Source of the DNA: Ceratobasidium sp. AG-K
Taxonomy: Eukaryota > Basidiomycota > Agaricomycetes > Cantharellales > Ceratobasidiaceae
NCBI GenBank assembly: GCA_037039685.1
Contig: JAWNGF010000003.1
Coordinates: forward strand, 1,426,001-1,490,000
Direction of reading: 5' to 3'
DNA: 64,000 nt
A program made the translations under genes and the position numbers. The notes under the pieces were generated by a model, which made no database searches, was not told the origin of the DNA, and worked only from the letters and a program-made list of their open reading frames with translations. Below are positions 53,113-62,821 of the stretch, one piece after another; within the stretch, counting starts at the first letter, position 1; the number at the start of each line of letters is the position of its first letter.

Positions 53113-55491
53113 ATGTCCTCCATACCCGTCGTCCGCGCACAGCTCACCCTCAACAACCTCAAGACTGTGGTGTTTGCCTACGTCATTGCGGTTCGGTGCT
53201 TAAAGTCGTATAGGCACCTACGGGCCAGGGGGATAATCGCAACATTCTTGGAGATATGGGAGGCAATTTCGAGGGTGAGTGATTTAAGTTACGATTGTAT
53301 AGGATCATCACTGAGCTCTGGTATTGTTCTAGCGTGTGTTGACTATTGCACTTCGGCTTCCAGCTGCAACGCGGAAGGTCGAGACCGAGATGGCTAAAGC
53401 CAAGAAGGATATCGAAGGAAAGCTAATCACAACCGGGCCCAATGTAGTTAGGCACCTTTCACTTCCAGTCCAAGGTCGGTCGACGGAGTGGATCGACGCA
53501 GAAATGGCCAAGATGGACGAAGAGTGTGGAGGGGGAGACCAATGGAAACTTGGGAAACTTTCCGGCGCAGTTTATCATGGTGGTGATGATATGGAGGTTC
53601 GTATTCTGTATATCACGATTTTTAGCCACTGACAGTCGGAGTAGCAAGTCATTGTGAATGCGTTCAAGCGATATGTTGTCAGCAACCCACTTCATCCTGA
53701 TGTTTTCCCAGGTATGGTATATGCGAATGAATGGTTGTATACTGGTACTCATTGCGGCCAACTTAGCGATCCGGAAAATGGAAGCTGAGGTGGTGGCAAT
53801 GTGTCTCAGGATGTGCGTGGCCTCAGTTGGGAGGGATCAACAAGAGCTAACCATATCAATAGGTACAACCACCCTAATGGAGCCGGTACCACGACCTCGG
53901 GCGGTACCGAGTCGATCCTCATGTCCTGTAAGACCCACCGCGAATGGGGGCGCGATGTAAAGGGTATCACTAAGCCCGAAATGTATGTCCCTTTCCCCCC
54001 AGTTCGTGAGCCCACTTTAATGTAGCTGTAGGATCGTCCCCATCACTGCGCATGCCGCATTTGACAAGGCAGGCAAATACTTTGGAATCAAACTTCATCA
54101 TATACCTGTCGACCCTTACACTCGTCAAGTGGACATCAAGCATGTGCGCCGAGCTATGTAAGTACTCTCTAAGGTTATTGCGGAGCGACACTAAGCAGAA
54201 TGCTAGCAATTCAAACACAATCATGCTGGTCGGCTCTGCTGTAAATTTCCCTGATGGCTGCATGGACGACATCGAAGCTCTCGGAGCGCTGGCGAAAAAG
54301 TATAATGTGGGCTTACACGTAGATTGTGTAAGCTAGATTTATGAGGTTGTCCCCGTCATCTGACCACTGTCATTACCAGTGTCTGGGCTCGTTCATTGTC
54401 CCGTTCCTGGAGAAAATAGGGTACGATGCCCCGCGCTTCGACTTTCGCGTGGAGGGCGTGAGTGCAATTTCCTGTGATACTCACAAGGTAAGTGTACCAG
54501 GTTGCGCTCATCAAGGACCCCGACTTATTTCAACTATGCATCAAGTATGGTTTCGCGCCCAAGGTAGGCCTTGCGCATTTTTATTTACTTACAACTCCGG
54601 TTCTGATGGAAGTGTGCTTAGGGCTCTTCTGTTATCATGTACCGTTCCGCCGACTTGAGACGGTATCAATATTACGTCTACCCTTCGTGGGCTGGTGTGT
54701 ATGGTCCGACAGCCGGATACTTCAATGATTGATCATGCCTTCTCAGGCGGCGTATATGCTTCGCCTTCGATGTCCGGGTCGAGACCGGGCTCCCTTATTG
54801 CCGGCGCATGGGCAGCCATGCAGTACATGGGTCAGAGGTATGGCTCTGCTATTGCGGCCCGAGGCTCGGCTTACGAAGCGACTATTACAGTGGCTATGAA
54901 GCATCATGCCGCGAAATTGTTGACTGCCGTATAAAAATTGAAAAGGCCATACGGAACGATATTCCGGAGCTGCGTGTCCTTGGCAAGCCGGTTGCATCTG
55001 TTGTCGCCTTTGCAGCCGCAGAAACACCGCTAGGTATGTTGCAGAAGGCACCATGTCCCGGCGCCCGACTTACGCCACTCATTCGAAGGTGATAACATCA
55101 ATGTTCTCGAAGTTGGAGATACCATGGGCCGACGTGGATGGCATCTAAACGCGCTCAGTAATCCGGCTGCGGTGCATATAGCTTGCACGGTCAGTTACCC
55201 CCGTTGTTGATCAGAGTCTTCTTTTTCAACTTGGTTTCACATAGCGTTTGACCGTTCCAATGGCGGATCAGTTTATAGCCGACTTGAAAGACTGTGTCAC
55301 CGAGGCAAAAGGTAAACCCGCGGGCAAAGGCAACATGGTGGCACTATACGGTAAGTAGATCGTATCACACGACAGCCGTACGAACCAAACCTAATCTTGT
55401 TGCGACAGGGTTGGGGAACTCGAGTGCTGTGGGGCCCGCATTGGTCTCGCGACTTGCCACTATGTTCTTGGATACGCTTTACAAAGCTTAA
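53113..55491 (+). CDS. DPL1: Sphingosine-1-phosphate lyase, PLP-dependent
   Basis: This enzyme cleaves long-chain base phosphates to a fatty aldehyde and phosphoethanolamine at the endoplasmic reticulum, the exit step of sphingolipid metabolism. An N-terminal membrane segment lies near [21 protein letters not shown]-enzyme motifs are [72 protein letters not shown] and [20 protein letters not shown], whose Lys after TH binds [23 protein letters not shown] follows. The motif SCDTHK|YGFAPK|GSSVIM is spread over three exons, including a very short one (YGFAPK). The C-terminus ends in [14 protein letters not shown]. About twelve introns were resolved in frame. Confidence 0.95.
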
Positions 55492-56734
55492 GTCAATCTA
55501 GTGTATAGTATCTAGTTCTCGGTGACTGTACTGAATTATTTGATGGGCGATCTTGCGGCATCAGTCGGCAGAAGCTCAGTACTGGAAGAATGGGGTGCCT
55601 CGACGTATCGAGTTCTGCACCGAACCGGTTCTCGTTGAGTTTGCACAGGTACAACATTGACCAGAGCTCGTCCTTGTGATCATCGATCAAGATTAATGTC
55701 TTGCTAGTCTATCAGAAAGGTAACACGAGTGATGAATGCACAAGTTCTTGTGTCAATCAGCATCCAAGTCTGTCGTAGGCTCGGGGAACCCGGAATTTGC
55801 GCCCGTAACTGATAGGACAATCCCCATATTCCCAGCCTTTGACTAAATAAGCTACAGTTCCGTATAAACGCTATTGTTAGAGCCACCAATACACCGATGA
55901 GATCCTCCCTGTGCGGGATGTTAGACAAACGGGGTTAGTTTGGAGCTCGTTGCGGCTGAAAATGGAGCGACTGGCACCCGTCTGGAGAATGCCGATGTTG
56001 GCAAACCGTAGCGAATCCAGACCTTCTCGGGGTGGCGCCCATAATAAGTGAGAATATATAGTACGATGCTTTGGTCACTTTGAAAGTATCCCAGTCTGCA
56101 CCTTCAGTTCGTCACCATTACCGCGTATACGCAATGTGTTGGCCGGGATAGTACGTATTCGGAAGTTTAAATTGCGTATATGCTTGAACCTGAATGATTG
56201 TGTAGCGGATTTTATTGTTACGCTTGCTGTCCGTTAGTCCAGGATCATCGTTCAAATCTCAGACCTGCCCCGGGGCAACACGATGTACGTATTATACTTA
56301 GTTCTCACTCGGTGTATGATTGAATGTCTCTTAAAGTCTATATACAACCAAGTGACGGACCTTGTTGGTGCGTTTGCATGCCGAACAAGGGTAATTTGCC
56401 ACTCACGCTTGCAACAGAATGCATGGATCCGCGATGCATATTCAGCCCGGCACACCCCTCGAGATGTCCCGACTGCAAACGGACTTGCACACAAGAGGTT
56501 TGTGATTTAGTACTAGTGCTTGTCTGTGGCTGATTTTCAGGGCAGGTAAAACCGTACCCGGTCGTGTACGTGTTCAAGGGGGTGTTGACTGGCGCCTGTT
56601 CTATGGCTTGTAGTAATTAATATCGTGATAGATGTTGAGGCTGTATATAGTCCAATTCGTACTCCGTAATTTGGACGGATTGATGGTCGCACGCGGTATG
56701 CGGTATCGGCGCGACTGAGTATATGCGTTGCTGC

Positions 56735-56740
56735 CACGTG
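56735..56740. promoter_or_regulatory. Palindromic CACGTG E-box
   Basis: A CACGTG hexamer lies 170 bases before the HAC1-type start codon. It is the general core for bHLH and some bZIP proteins, so no single factor can be named. Confidence 0.35.
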
Positions 56741-56779
56741 ATATGGAAGCTGTGAGAACGTGCAAAGGCTGTGCGGTTG

Positions 56780-56787
56780 CCACGTCA
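56780..56787 (-). promoter_or_regulatory. UPRE-type element TGACGTGG upstream of the HAC1-type gene
   Basis: The plus strand reads CCACGTCA, whose complement is TGACGTGG, the core bound by XBP1/HAC-type bZIP factors. It sits 16 bases and a few more before the TATA box and about 125 bases before the ATG. Self-activation of hacA/XBP1-type genes is established in other organisms, so autoregulation is a reasonable inference. Confidence 0.5.
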
Positions 56788-56795
56788 GAGACACG

Positions 56796-56802
56796 TATAT
56801 AG
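56796..56802 (+). promoter_or_regulatory. TATA box of the HAC1-type gene
   Basis: TATATAG lies 108 bases before the ATG at 56910, in the expected position for a short to moderate 5' leader, and is followed by GC-rich sequence and then a pyrimidine-rich leader. Confidence 0.55.
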
Positions 56803-56909
56803 CTCCGGGCGGGGTACGTGGAGGCTCATTCTCTCCCCCGATTGTGCCTCTTATCTTCTCTCGTCTCCCCTCCGCCCACCACTTCTGTTCACCCACGTAC
56901 TCTTCCACT

Positions 56910-57949
56910 ATGACCACTGAATCTACCTACGCCGCGCCATCTCCCTCATCTTCGTCTTCTTCCTCCTCCAACCCGCGCAAGCGGGCTCGCCCCTCGGACA
57001 TGTCCACCGAGGAACGCAAGGAGGCCCGAGCTCAGCGAAACCGAATCGCCGCCCAGTGCTCCCGAGACCGCAGGAAACAACAATTTGCGGAACTCGAGGT
57101 CCGGGTGCAAGAGCTCGAAGAGGAAAACCGTAAATTGCGCGCAGGAATTGTGGCCGAACCCCCGAAAGTACAACAGAAATCTGATCATGAAAAGGAGTCC
57201 CGAGAGAAAGAGAACGAGGAGCTGAGGGAACGGGTGCGCCAACTAGAGAAGGCTTGGGAAAATGGTCAGTTTTTTTTTTTCTTGTGTCGCGTGTTGCCAC
57301 GTATTGATGAGCTGTTTCTAGTTTCGTTACTTCTTTCCAGTATCGGAGCAAATGCAAACGGGTTGAACCCGCTTGCTTCCCTTGCCGTCTCGCCCAGCAC
57401 CCTTTCCTCCAGCGTCCCCACAGTCATCCCCACCCAGTCAGTTCAGAACTTGGATTCGAACGAGTCGGCTCGCCACCTAGCACGGGTGGCGTGCGGAGTG
57501 AACTCTTCATTGAGCGTTGCTCCGTCCCTGCAGCGGGCCCTCTCGACCTCGGCTTCCATAGCCCCATTGAACTCGACACCCTCCCTTCCCCCAACCCAAA
57601 CACAATCCCCACAACTATTACTGAAAACGTCCTTGACGACGAGTGGCTCAACGCCGTTCTCCAGCCATCGGCGCTCGAACAGGAGGCCTCCGGGTCGCCT
57701 TGGAACACTTCGTCCGCCGGATCGGTCGCGGATTCGGATCCGATTGTGTCGCCGTTGATCATTGACGATTTGAACACCTCACTGGAGAGCGGTGAGGTCG
57801 AGATGGAGAGGTTATTGAAGATGTTGCCCGAGGAAGCCGTGGACCTACGTTTCGACTCGCTCGCGAGTGTGGAGCAGTCCATCGTCTCGCCTTTGGCGGA
57901 GTGGACATGGTTAGGAGAGACCGCGACCGAAATGGTCGGAGCGTTCTGA
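56910..57949 (+). CDS. HAC1: bZIP unfolded-protein-response regulator, HAC1/XBP1/Cib1 type, with C-terminus in a second frame
   Basis: This is a likely master activator of the unfolded protein response. After a poly-Ser leader the basic region reads ERKEARAQRNRIAAQCSRDR with the HAC1-type NRIAAQxSRDRRK core, followed by the zipper VRVQELEEENRKLR. A normal intron (57265-57321) keeps frame into NPLASLAVSPSTLSSSVPTV and SNESARHLARVA. That frame stops at 57758 in low-complexity sequence. A second frame, open from 57362 to the stop at 57949, codes ITENVLDDEWLNAVLQPSAL and RLLKMLPEEAVDLRFDSLAS, which looks like the acidic activation tail. Joining the frames needs removal of 3n+2 bases, as in Ire1-type introns of HAC1 genes (basidiomycete examples are 56-65 bases). 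The exact cleavage sites are uncertain. Unspliced product is about 263 residues. Confidence 0.85.
57528..57534 (+). other. Candidate Ire1 cleavage loop (CTGCAGC)
   Basis: CTGCAGC equals the heptamer of the 3' cleavage loop of animal XBP1, cut after the first G. It can be closed by a short stem (GTCC with GGGC). It lies where the reading must pass from the bZIP frame to the tail frame. A 5' partner in the right phase is CGG|CTCG at 57466-57468, within a CGAG/CTCG hairpin, which would define a 62-base intron; that pairing is only a candidate. Confidence 0.35.
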
Positions 57950-58396
57950 GTGTTGTTGTCCTCTCTTGTCTGGTGTTTTGGTGATATTTATTGTATACAG
58001 TCTCTGGTCGTTTCCTTGCCCATCTTTTTTTTTTAAATGGGGCTTGTTGACTGGGTTCTGTTTCGTTGATTGTCCTGTCATTCTCCGTTGTACTGGTTAC
58101 TGTGCGAGGCGCATCATGACGCTGCTCCTAGTCTTGCGATGTCTCGTCCTCCCTTTTGGTTGAGGACCTGACCGCAGTCAGCTGGTGAGCGCTCGGGTTT
58201 GCCGAGTGTGGTTGCTTGTTGCTTTGGTGTCTGTCTGTACTGTCTACTTAGTTGAACTCATTCTTCTTGCTCTTCCAAAACCACCCGTGTGAAACAAGAT
58301 AGCGCTTGATTGGGTAAAGTAAGTTACTGAAATTGTTTTGTGGTATTTTATCCTATACACCCAACGATCCCAATGGAATGTGGTATGCCGCCAACC
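57950..58396. other. Convergent 3' region between the HAC1-type gene and ERG8
   Basis: These 447 bases hold the presumed long 3' UTR of the HAC1-type gene, with T-rich stretches (for example 58025-58036), and the 3' side of ERG8. HAC1-type mRNAs in other fungi carry functional 3' UTR elements, but I cannot identify one here. Confidence 0.4.
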
Positions 58397-60232
58397 TTAG
58401 ATAGATCCCTTCAATGCGGCCTCTAGTCCTGGTACTGTTTCGATAGACTCCTTACGGGCACCACGTTCTAAGCTTTCTGTTGCGAGGAGCGGGGAGACCG
58501 AAAGATCCGTCCAGCCTTGCCAAAGCTTTTCGACGCCGGTCACGATAGAAGAGGCAAGTGCAGGGTCTTGAGGTTGGAGAACAAGAAGCCAGATCGCGTC
58601 ATAACCGCCAGCTGCCAGTGCATTAGTTAAAGCTCACTTCCGAGCAGATCCAACTCACCACCCGGTACACCTCCGCCCACAACACCGGGAAGCGCGCAGC
58701 ATGCATCCAGGAGTTGAGTTTGTTCGGGAGGCTCGATGGGTACGCCCGAGGACTTGCCCATCGCACGCATACCATCACGAATACTCTGCGTGAATGTTAG
58801 CTGAAAACGCAAGTGCGAGTGGAGGGGGGAATCAACCTTGGTCAAATGCCGGGTTGTGCCGAATAGTTGAGCAGCGGTAACTTCAGCCAAATCGATCGGG
58901 CTTTGTCGTTCCCACTTGTGCAGCGCTCAGTTACAAGTCTATAACATTTGGCACTGCACTTACCTCGTCACCAGATTCGCTAGCGAGTTTGTGTACAGCG
59001 TTCGCATACTCCTTCGGATCCTCGTCGTATTTTTGGGAGAGCCGGTTAATTATATCTCCCAACCCACGATTGCACTTGTCTAATCCGTCCCAAAGCTGAT
59101 CGGCTATAGTTGCTAGTTCACGGTCTGTCCGAGAAGGGGAGCAAAGGACGTACCGAGAGCAGGCTCTGCCTTTCTCCATTTGAGCACGTTACCAACCATG
59201 GATGGAGTGTCACTCCCCGAGTCCACATCCGCGAGCATGATGCGCGTAAGAGGAGGAAGACGGAACGGCGCTACACTGTGGTTCCAAGCCTTGTTCGAGG
59301 GTGATAGTGTACTAAGAAGAGTTGCCCCAGTGGGCTGTGTGGGGTTGGTTACGATTCGAGGATATGCGGGGTAAACTATACCTTTCCCTGCATGACCTCC
59401 GCGATTACGCCTGGCTCGAACCGTTTGTATACCTGACTTCCAAACACGGCTGATGAGACATCAAATCCACTTCCTACTTTTCCTTGGGCAAGACAATGTA
59501 CATATTGGGCGACATTGTGTGCAAGTTCCCTTCCTTGTTCAGATGACGCGTCGGAGGAGAATGAGTCTGCAGGTATAGCGCCAAAGTGAAGGAGAAGAGC
59601 CGAAACGAGGGATGTGATGAGCGCGGCGGAAGATCCTAGGCCTGTTTTGTGGACATTGGAGATGGAGCAGCCTTGGGGAAGGAAAGGCGGGATGGAGGAT
59701 AGCGAGGTGAGGGTTGGAGAGAGGTCTCGTGCTGCGAGCTGCCATGCAAATGAGATGGGATGCTTCGACCCGAGGAGGTACGTACACTAGCGCGCTGAGA
59801 ATAAAAGTCATTGGCTCCGAGAACGGCAATGTCGAGTCCTTGGCCAAACGATGCGAGAAACGCGTCTGTTCCTCGGATATGATGTGCAAGTGCGAGCGTT
59901 CCTTCGATTGCAATCTGGACAAAACGATTTTTGGAGCCTGTGCCGTCGTCGACTCTGGATGAACAGTTGGCATACACAATCACCCATTCAGCCGTTACTT
60001 ACGGCCGAATCTCGACGTTCCCTGTATCAACAACAACGTCGTACACCCATACCGCATTTTCAAACTGGGGCGACCTAACAGTAATTCTTCGACTGGTTTC
60101 CTGTTTCGCTGGCTGAACGACTGTGTAGAACCGAGATGAAGTCGACACAACTAGGCCGGGGAAGCGGTGGTCGAGCACGAGATATCCTCCAGCAATGAGC
60201 ACCTTTCCCGGTGCAGAGACAACAGTCGCCAT
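58397..60232 (-). CDS. ERG8: Phosphomevalonate kinase
   Basis: This GHMP-family kinase phosphorylates mevalonate 5-phosphate in isoprenoid and ergosterol synthesis. The N-terminus from ATG 60232 reads VVSAPGKVLIAGGYLVLD, the substrate/ATP entry motif of the family. The ATP loop is SNVHKTGLGSSAALITSL. VAQGKVGSGFDVSSAVFGSQ-type sequence (LAQGKVGSGFDVSSAVFG) follows, then LPPLTRIMLADVDSGSDTPS and MVGNVLKWRKAEPA. The C-terminal segment has IEPPEQTQLLDACCALPGVV and GGVPGGGGYDAIWLLVLQ-like residues formed across an intron. It ends at LEAALKGSI. Its start is 230 bases from the divergent transporter start. Confidence 0.94.
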
Positions 60233-60462
60233 CTAGTCAACAGCAAGAGTAAGAGAGCGGATCCAGACGAGGTAGAGCTTATTGTCCTTTGAGGCGTTCA
60301 ATCATTTCCTTCTAATTGGACGTGGTGGCGATGCAATGCGCGCCTTGCTCTGTAAATTCGACCACCTGACCGAGACACGTCGCTTATCCCCCAGGACGCC
60401 ATTCGCACTCCATTCTACAGATAAAACAACACTCAAAACTGGCGCTGCGACGAAATGCTATA

Positions 60463-62706
60463 ATGCTCGGCCGTTCTAAATCCAAAAATTCCGGTACCGA
60501 CGCGCACCAGCCGTTGCTCGATGAAGATGAGCGCGCTGAAGTGGTATTTGCCTTGGACGACGACGATGAGGATAGCAGTGCGTTGAGAGGAGAGGGAAGT
60601 AGAGGTCCCCAGTTTGGGGTGACCGACCGTGTGGTTGGGCCGCCGCTGAAGTCGACAATGCGCAGTCGAGAAGCAGGTGCGTCTGCATACTTGTTTAGCA
60701 ACGAACAATCCTGATGCTACTTCGATGTCAGAGTTTGAGCTTGATTCAGATGAGCTAGATCCAGAAGATGACAGTACCGTGCCAACTTCGCAGCGCATGC
60801 CGTTGCTGGTCGGTTTAGCAGATGCTTCAGAGGTCAGGAGGAACCCAGACCTCCCGCTGCATACCTTTTCGAATGGCCAAACGGGCGCGGCAATGGTCAA
60901 TGGCCGAGTGGTATACGACGATGATGATCCTACCGGACATGTGGACATTGCAGAACTTGCTGCGCGCCAGCACAAGGGTGGGAATATGCTCGATTCCATG
61001 TTCAATATGGCCAACTCTATCTTGGGTGCTGGTAAGTGCTTGTTGGGATGGAGACCGAGACCTCGCTTCGTGCCTGTAACTGATTGCCTATCACCTAGGT
61101 ATTATCGGTACGACCTAACACACTGCCATCTTCTTTCAGCTCACATTCCACGCTAGGCCTGCCATATGCAGTTAGTCAAGCGGGTTTTGTGACTGGAATC
61201 TTGCTTCTCGTTATCCTAGCCGGTGTGACCGACTGGACGATCCGACTGATTGTCCGAAATGCGAAGTTGAGCGGGCGCACGTCGTATATCGACATCATGG
61301 GCCACTGCTACGGTGAGCCGAATCGGAATTTCCGAGCACGCAAGAATTCATTGTGTTGCAGGCTCGAGCGGGCGCGCAGCCGTATCGTTTTTCCAATTTG
61401 CGTTTGCGTTTGGAGGTATGTGTGGAACCCGAGGGAATGAATGACGTGTGGTCGCGGCTTACTTTATTATGGTGGTGAGACAGGAATGTGCGCGTTTGGT
61501 GAGTCGTTTTGGCGCATTCCGAGGAGCGGTGCTAAATGAAATGCAGGTATCATTATCGGTAAGGAAGTGCATCGGGATTCGTAGCTGTCGACTAATGAAC
61601 CCGGGTAGGCGACACGATTCCGCATGTGATAAGGTCGCTCTTCCCGACGCTTCGAACGATTCCAGTGCTCTCGATACTGGCAAACAGGAACTTTATCGTG
61701 GTTCTGTGCACCGTATGCATTTCGTACCCGCTCTCGCTCTACCGGTCGATTTCATCATTGGCACGCGCGAGCACATTTGCACTAGTGGGAATGGTCATCA
61801 TCGTCGCGACGGTGCTGTTTGAAGAGTCGCGCGTGGCTCCGGAACTCAAAGGCTCGCAAGGGCCTTCCATCAAGTACTCGTTTGTCCAGCCACAGATCTT
61901 CCAGGCTATTGGCGTGATCAGCTTTGCGTTTGTGTGCCATCACAATAGTTTGTTGATCTACGGGAGCATGCGTACTCCGACGATGGACCGGTTCGACCGG
62001 GTCACGCACGTTGCCGCCGGGGTATCGCTTGTCGCTTGCTTGACGATGGCCATTCCGGCTTTTTTGGTTTTTACGGATCGGACGCAGGGCAATGTGTTGA
62101 ACAACTTTCCGCAGGTGAGTGGGCGCTGTCACAAGCACGTGCGCCTGTCCGATGCTCGGGACAGCGTTTGACGTGCGACAATAGGACGATACAGTGATCA
62201 ACATTGCGCGGTTCTGCTTTGGCGCCAATATGGTAACGACGACCCCGATGGAACTCATGGTCTGCCGAGAGGTCATCGAGGAATACTTTTTCCCGCACGA
62301 GGCATTTGATCAGACGCGGCATGTGCTATTTACGACGTCGATCTTGTTTGCGGCGATGTTCGGTGAGTGTAGGCACGCATCGATGAATGTGTGCTGATTG
62401 TATGCGTAGTATCACTTGTGACGTGTGATCTGGGTAGGTCGATCGTGGGCGCTTTTTCGTGTGGCTGACGCGGGTCTAGGGGTGATGCTAGAGATCACTG
62501 GCGGTGCGAGCGCGACGGCGCTAGCGTTCATTTTTCCGGCGCTGTGCTATATCAAGTTGCTCCCGGCCAAGGAGCCGTGGAACGGAAAAACCAAGTTGCC
62601 TGCGGTTTTGTGTGCGTCGTTTGGGGCGGTGGTTCTCGTGCTCAGTCTAGTGTTGGCGGTGGGCAAGACATGGGGGCCAGAAGGCGCGACCAAGTTGTGT
62701 GCATAA
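60463..62706 (+). CDS. Vacuolar amino-acid transporter, AVT/SLC38-like (AAAP family)
   Basis: This is a proton-coupled amino-acid transporter of the AAAP family, probably in the vacuolar membrane. The long acidic N-terminus (QPLLDEDERAEVVFALDDDD) is typical of Avt proteins and includes a dileucine-like signal. The first helix is the family hallmark: DSMFNMANSILGAGIIGLPY, followed by AVSQAGFVTGILLLVILAGV. Later helices include FGGMCAFGIIIGDTIPHVIR, GVISFAFVCHHNSLLIYGSM, VAAGVSLVACLTMAIPAFLV, FGANMVTTTPMELMVCREVI and ATALAFIFPALCYIKLLPAK. About eleven helices are expected. Around eight small introns occur. The closest group appears to be Avt2/SLC38A, but the substrate cannot be assigned. Confidence 0.92.
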
Positions 62707-62821
62707 CGAGAATAGAAAATGTGTACTTGGCGTGTCAGCGGAACCGAATAATAAATGCAAATAGAACCATACATAGGCCCGTGACCACTGTCACGTGCAC
62801 CACTTGAGACCGAGACCGCAC

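Larger units (their letters stand above)
55492..56909. other. Long intergenic region with the HAC1-type gene promoter
   Basis: This 1,418-base gap is the longest without a gene. Two short minus-strand open frames (about 55493-55690 and 55704-55928) have no recognisable family. The last 180 bases hold promoter-like elements listed separately: a CACGTG box, a perfect UPRE-type sequence and a TATA box. The length fits a gene with a regulated promoter and long leader, but transcript ends cannot be seen. Confidence 0.5.

Noticed and set aside
55493..55928. Two short minus-strand open frames in the long intergenic region
   Set aside because: They are under 80 codons, have no recognisable family and cannot be joined convincingly by introns.
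56240..56262. GTTCAAATC word resembling a tRNA B box
   Set aside because: No matching acceptor, D or anticodon stems could be drawn upstream, and the same word at about 43300 lacks them too.
57357..57371. Inverted repeat CGGGTTGAACCCG as a terminator or Ire1 hairpin
   Set aside because: The loop is too small for the CNG heptamer of Ire1 sites, and it lies inside coding sequence of the bZIP frame.
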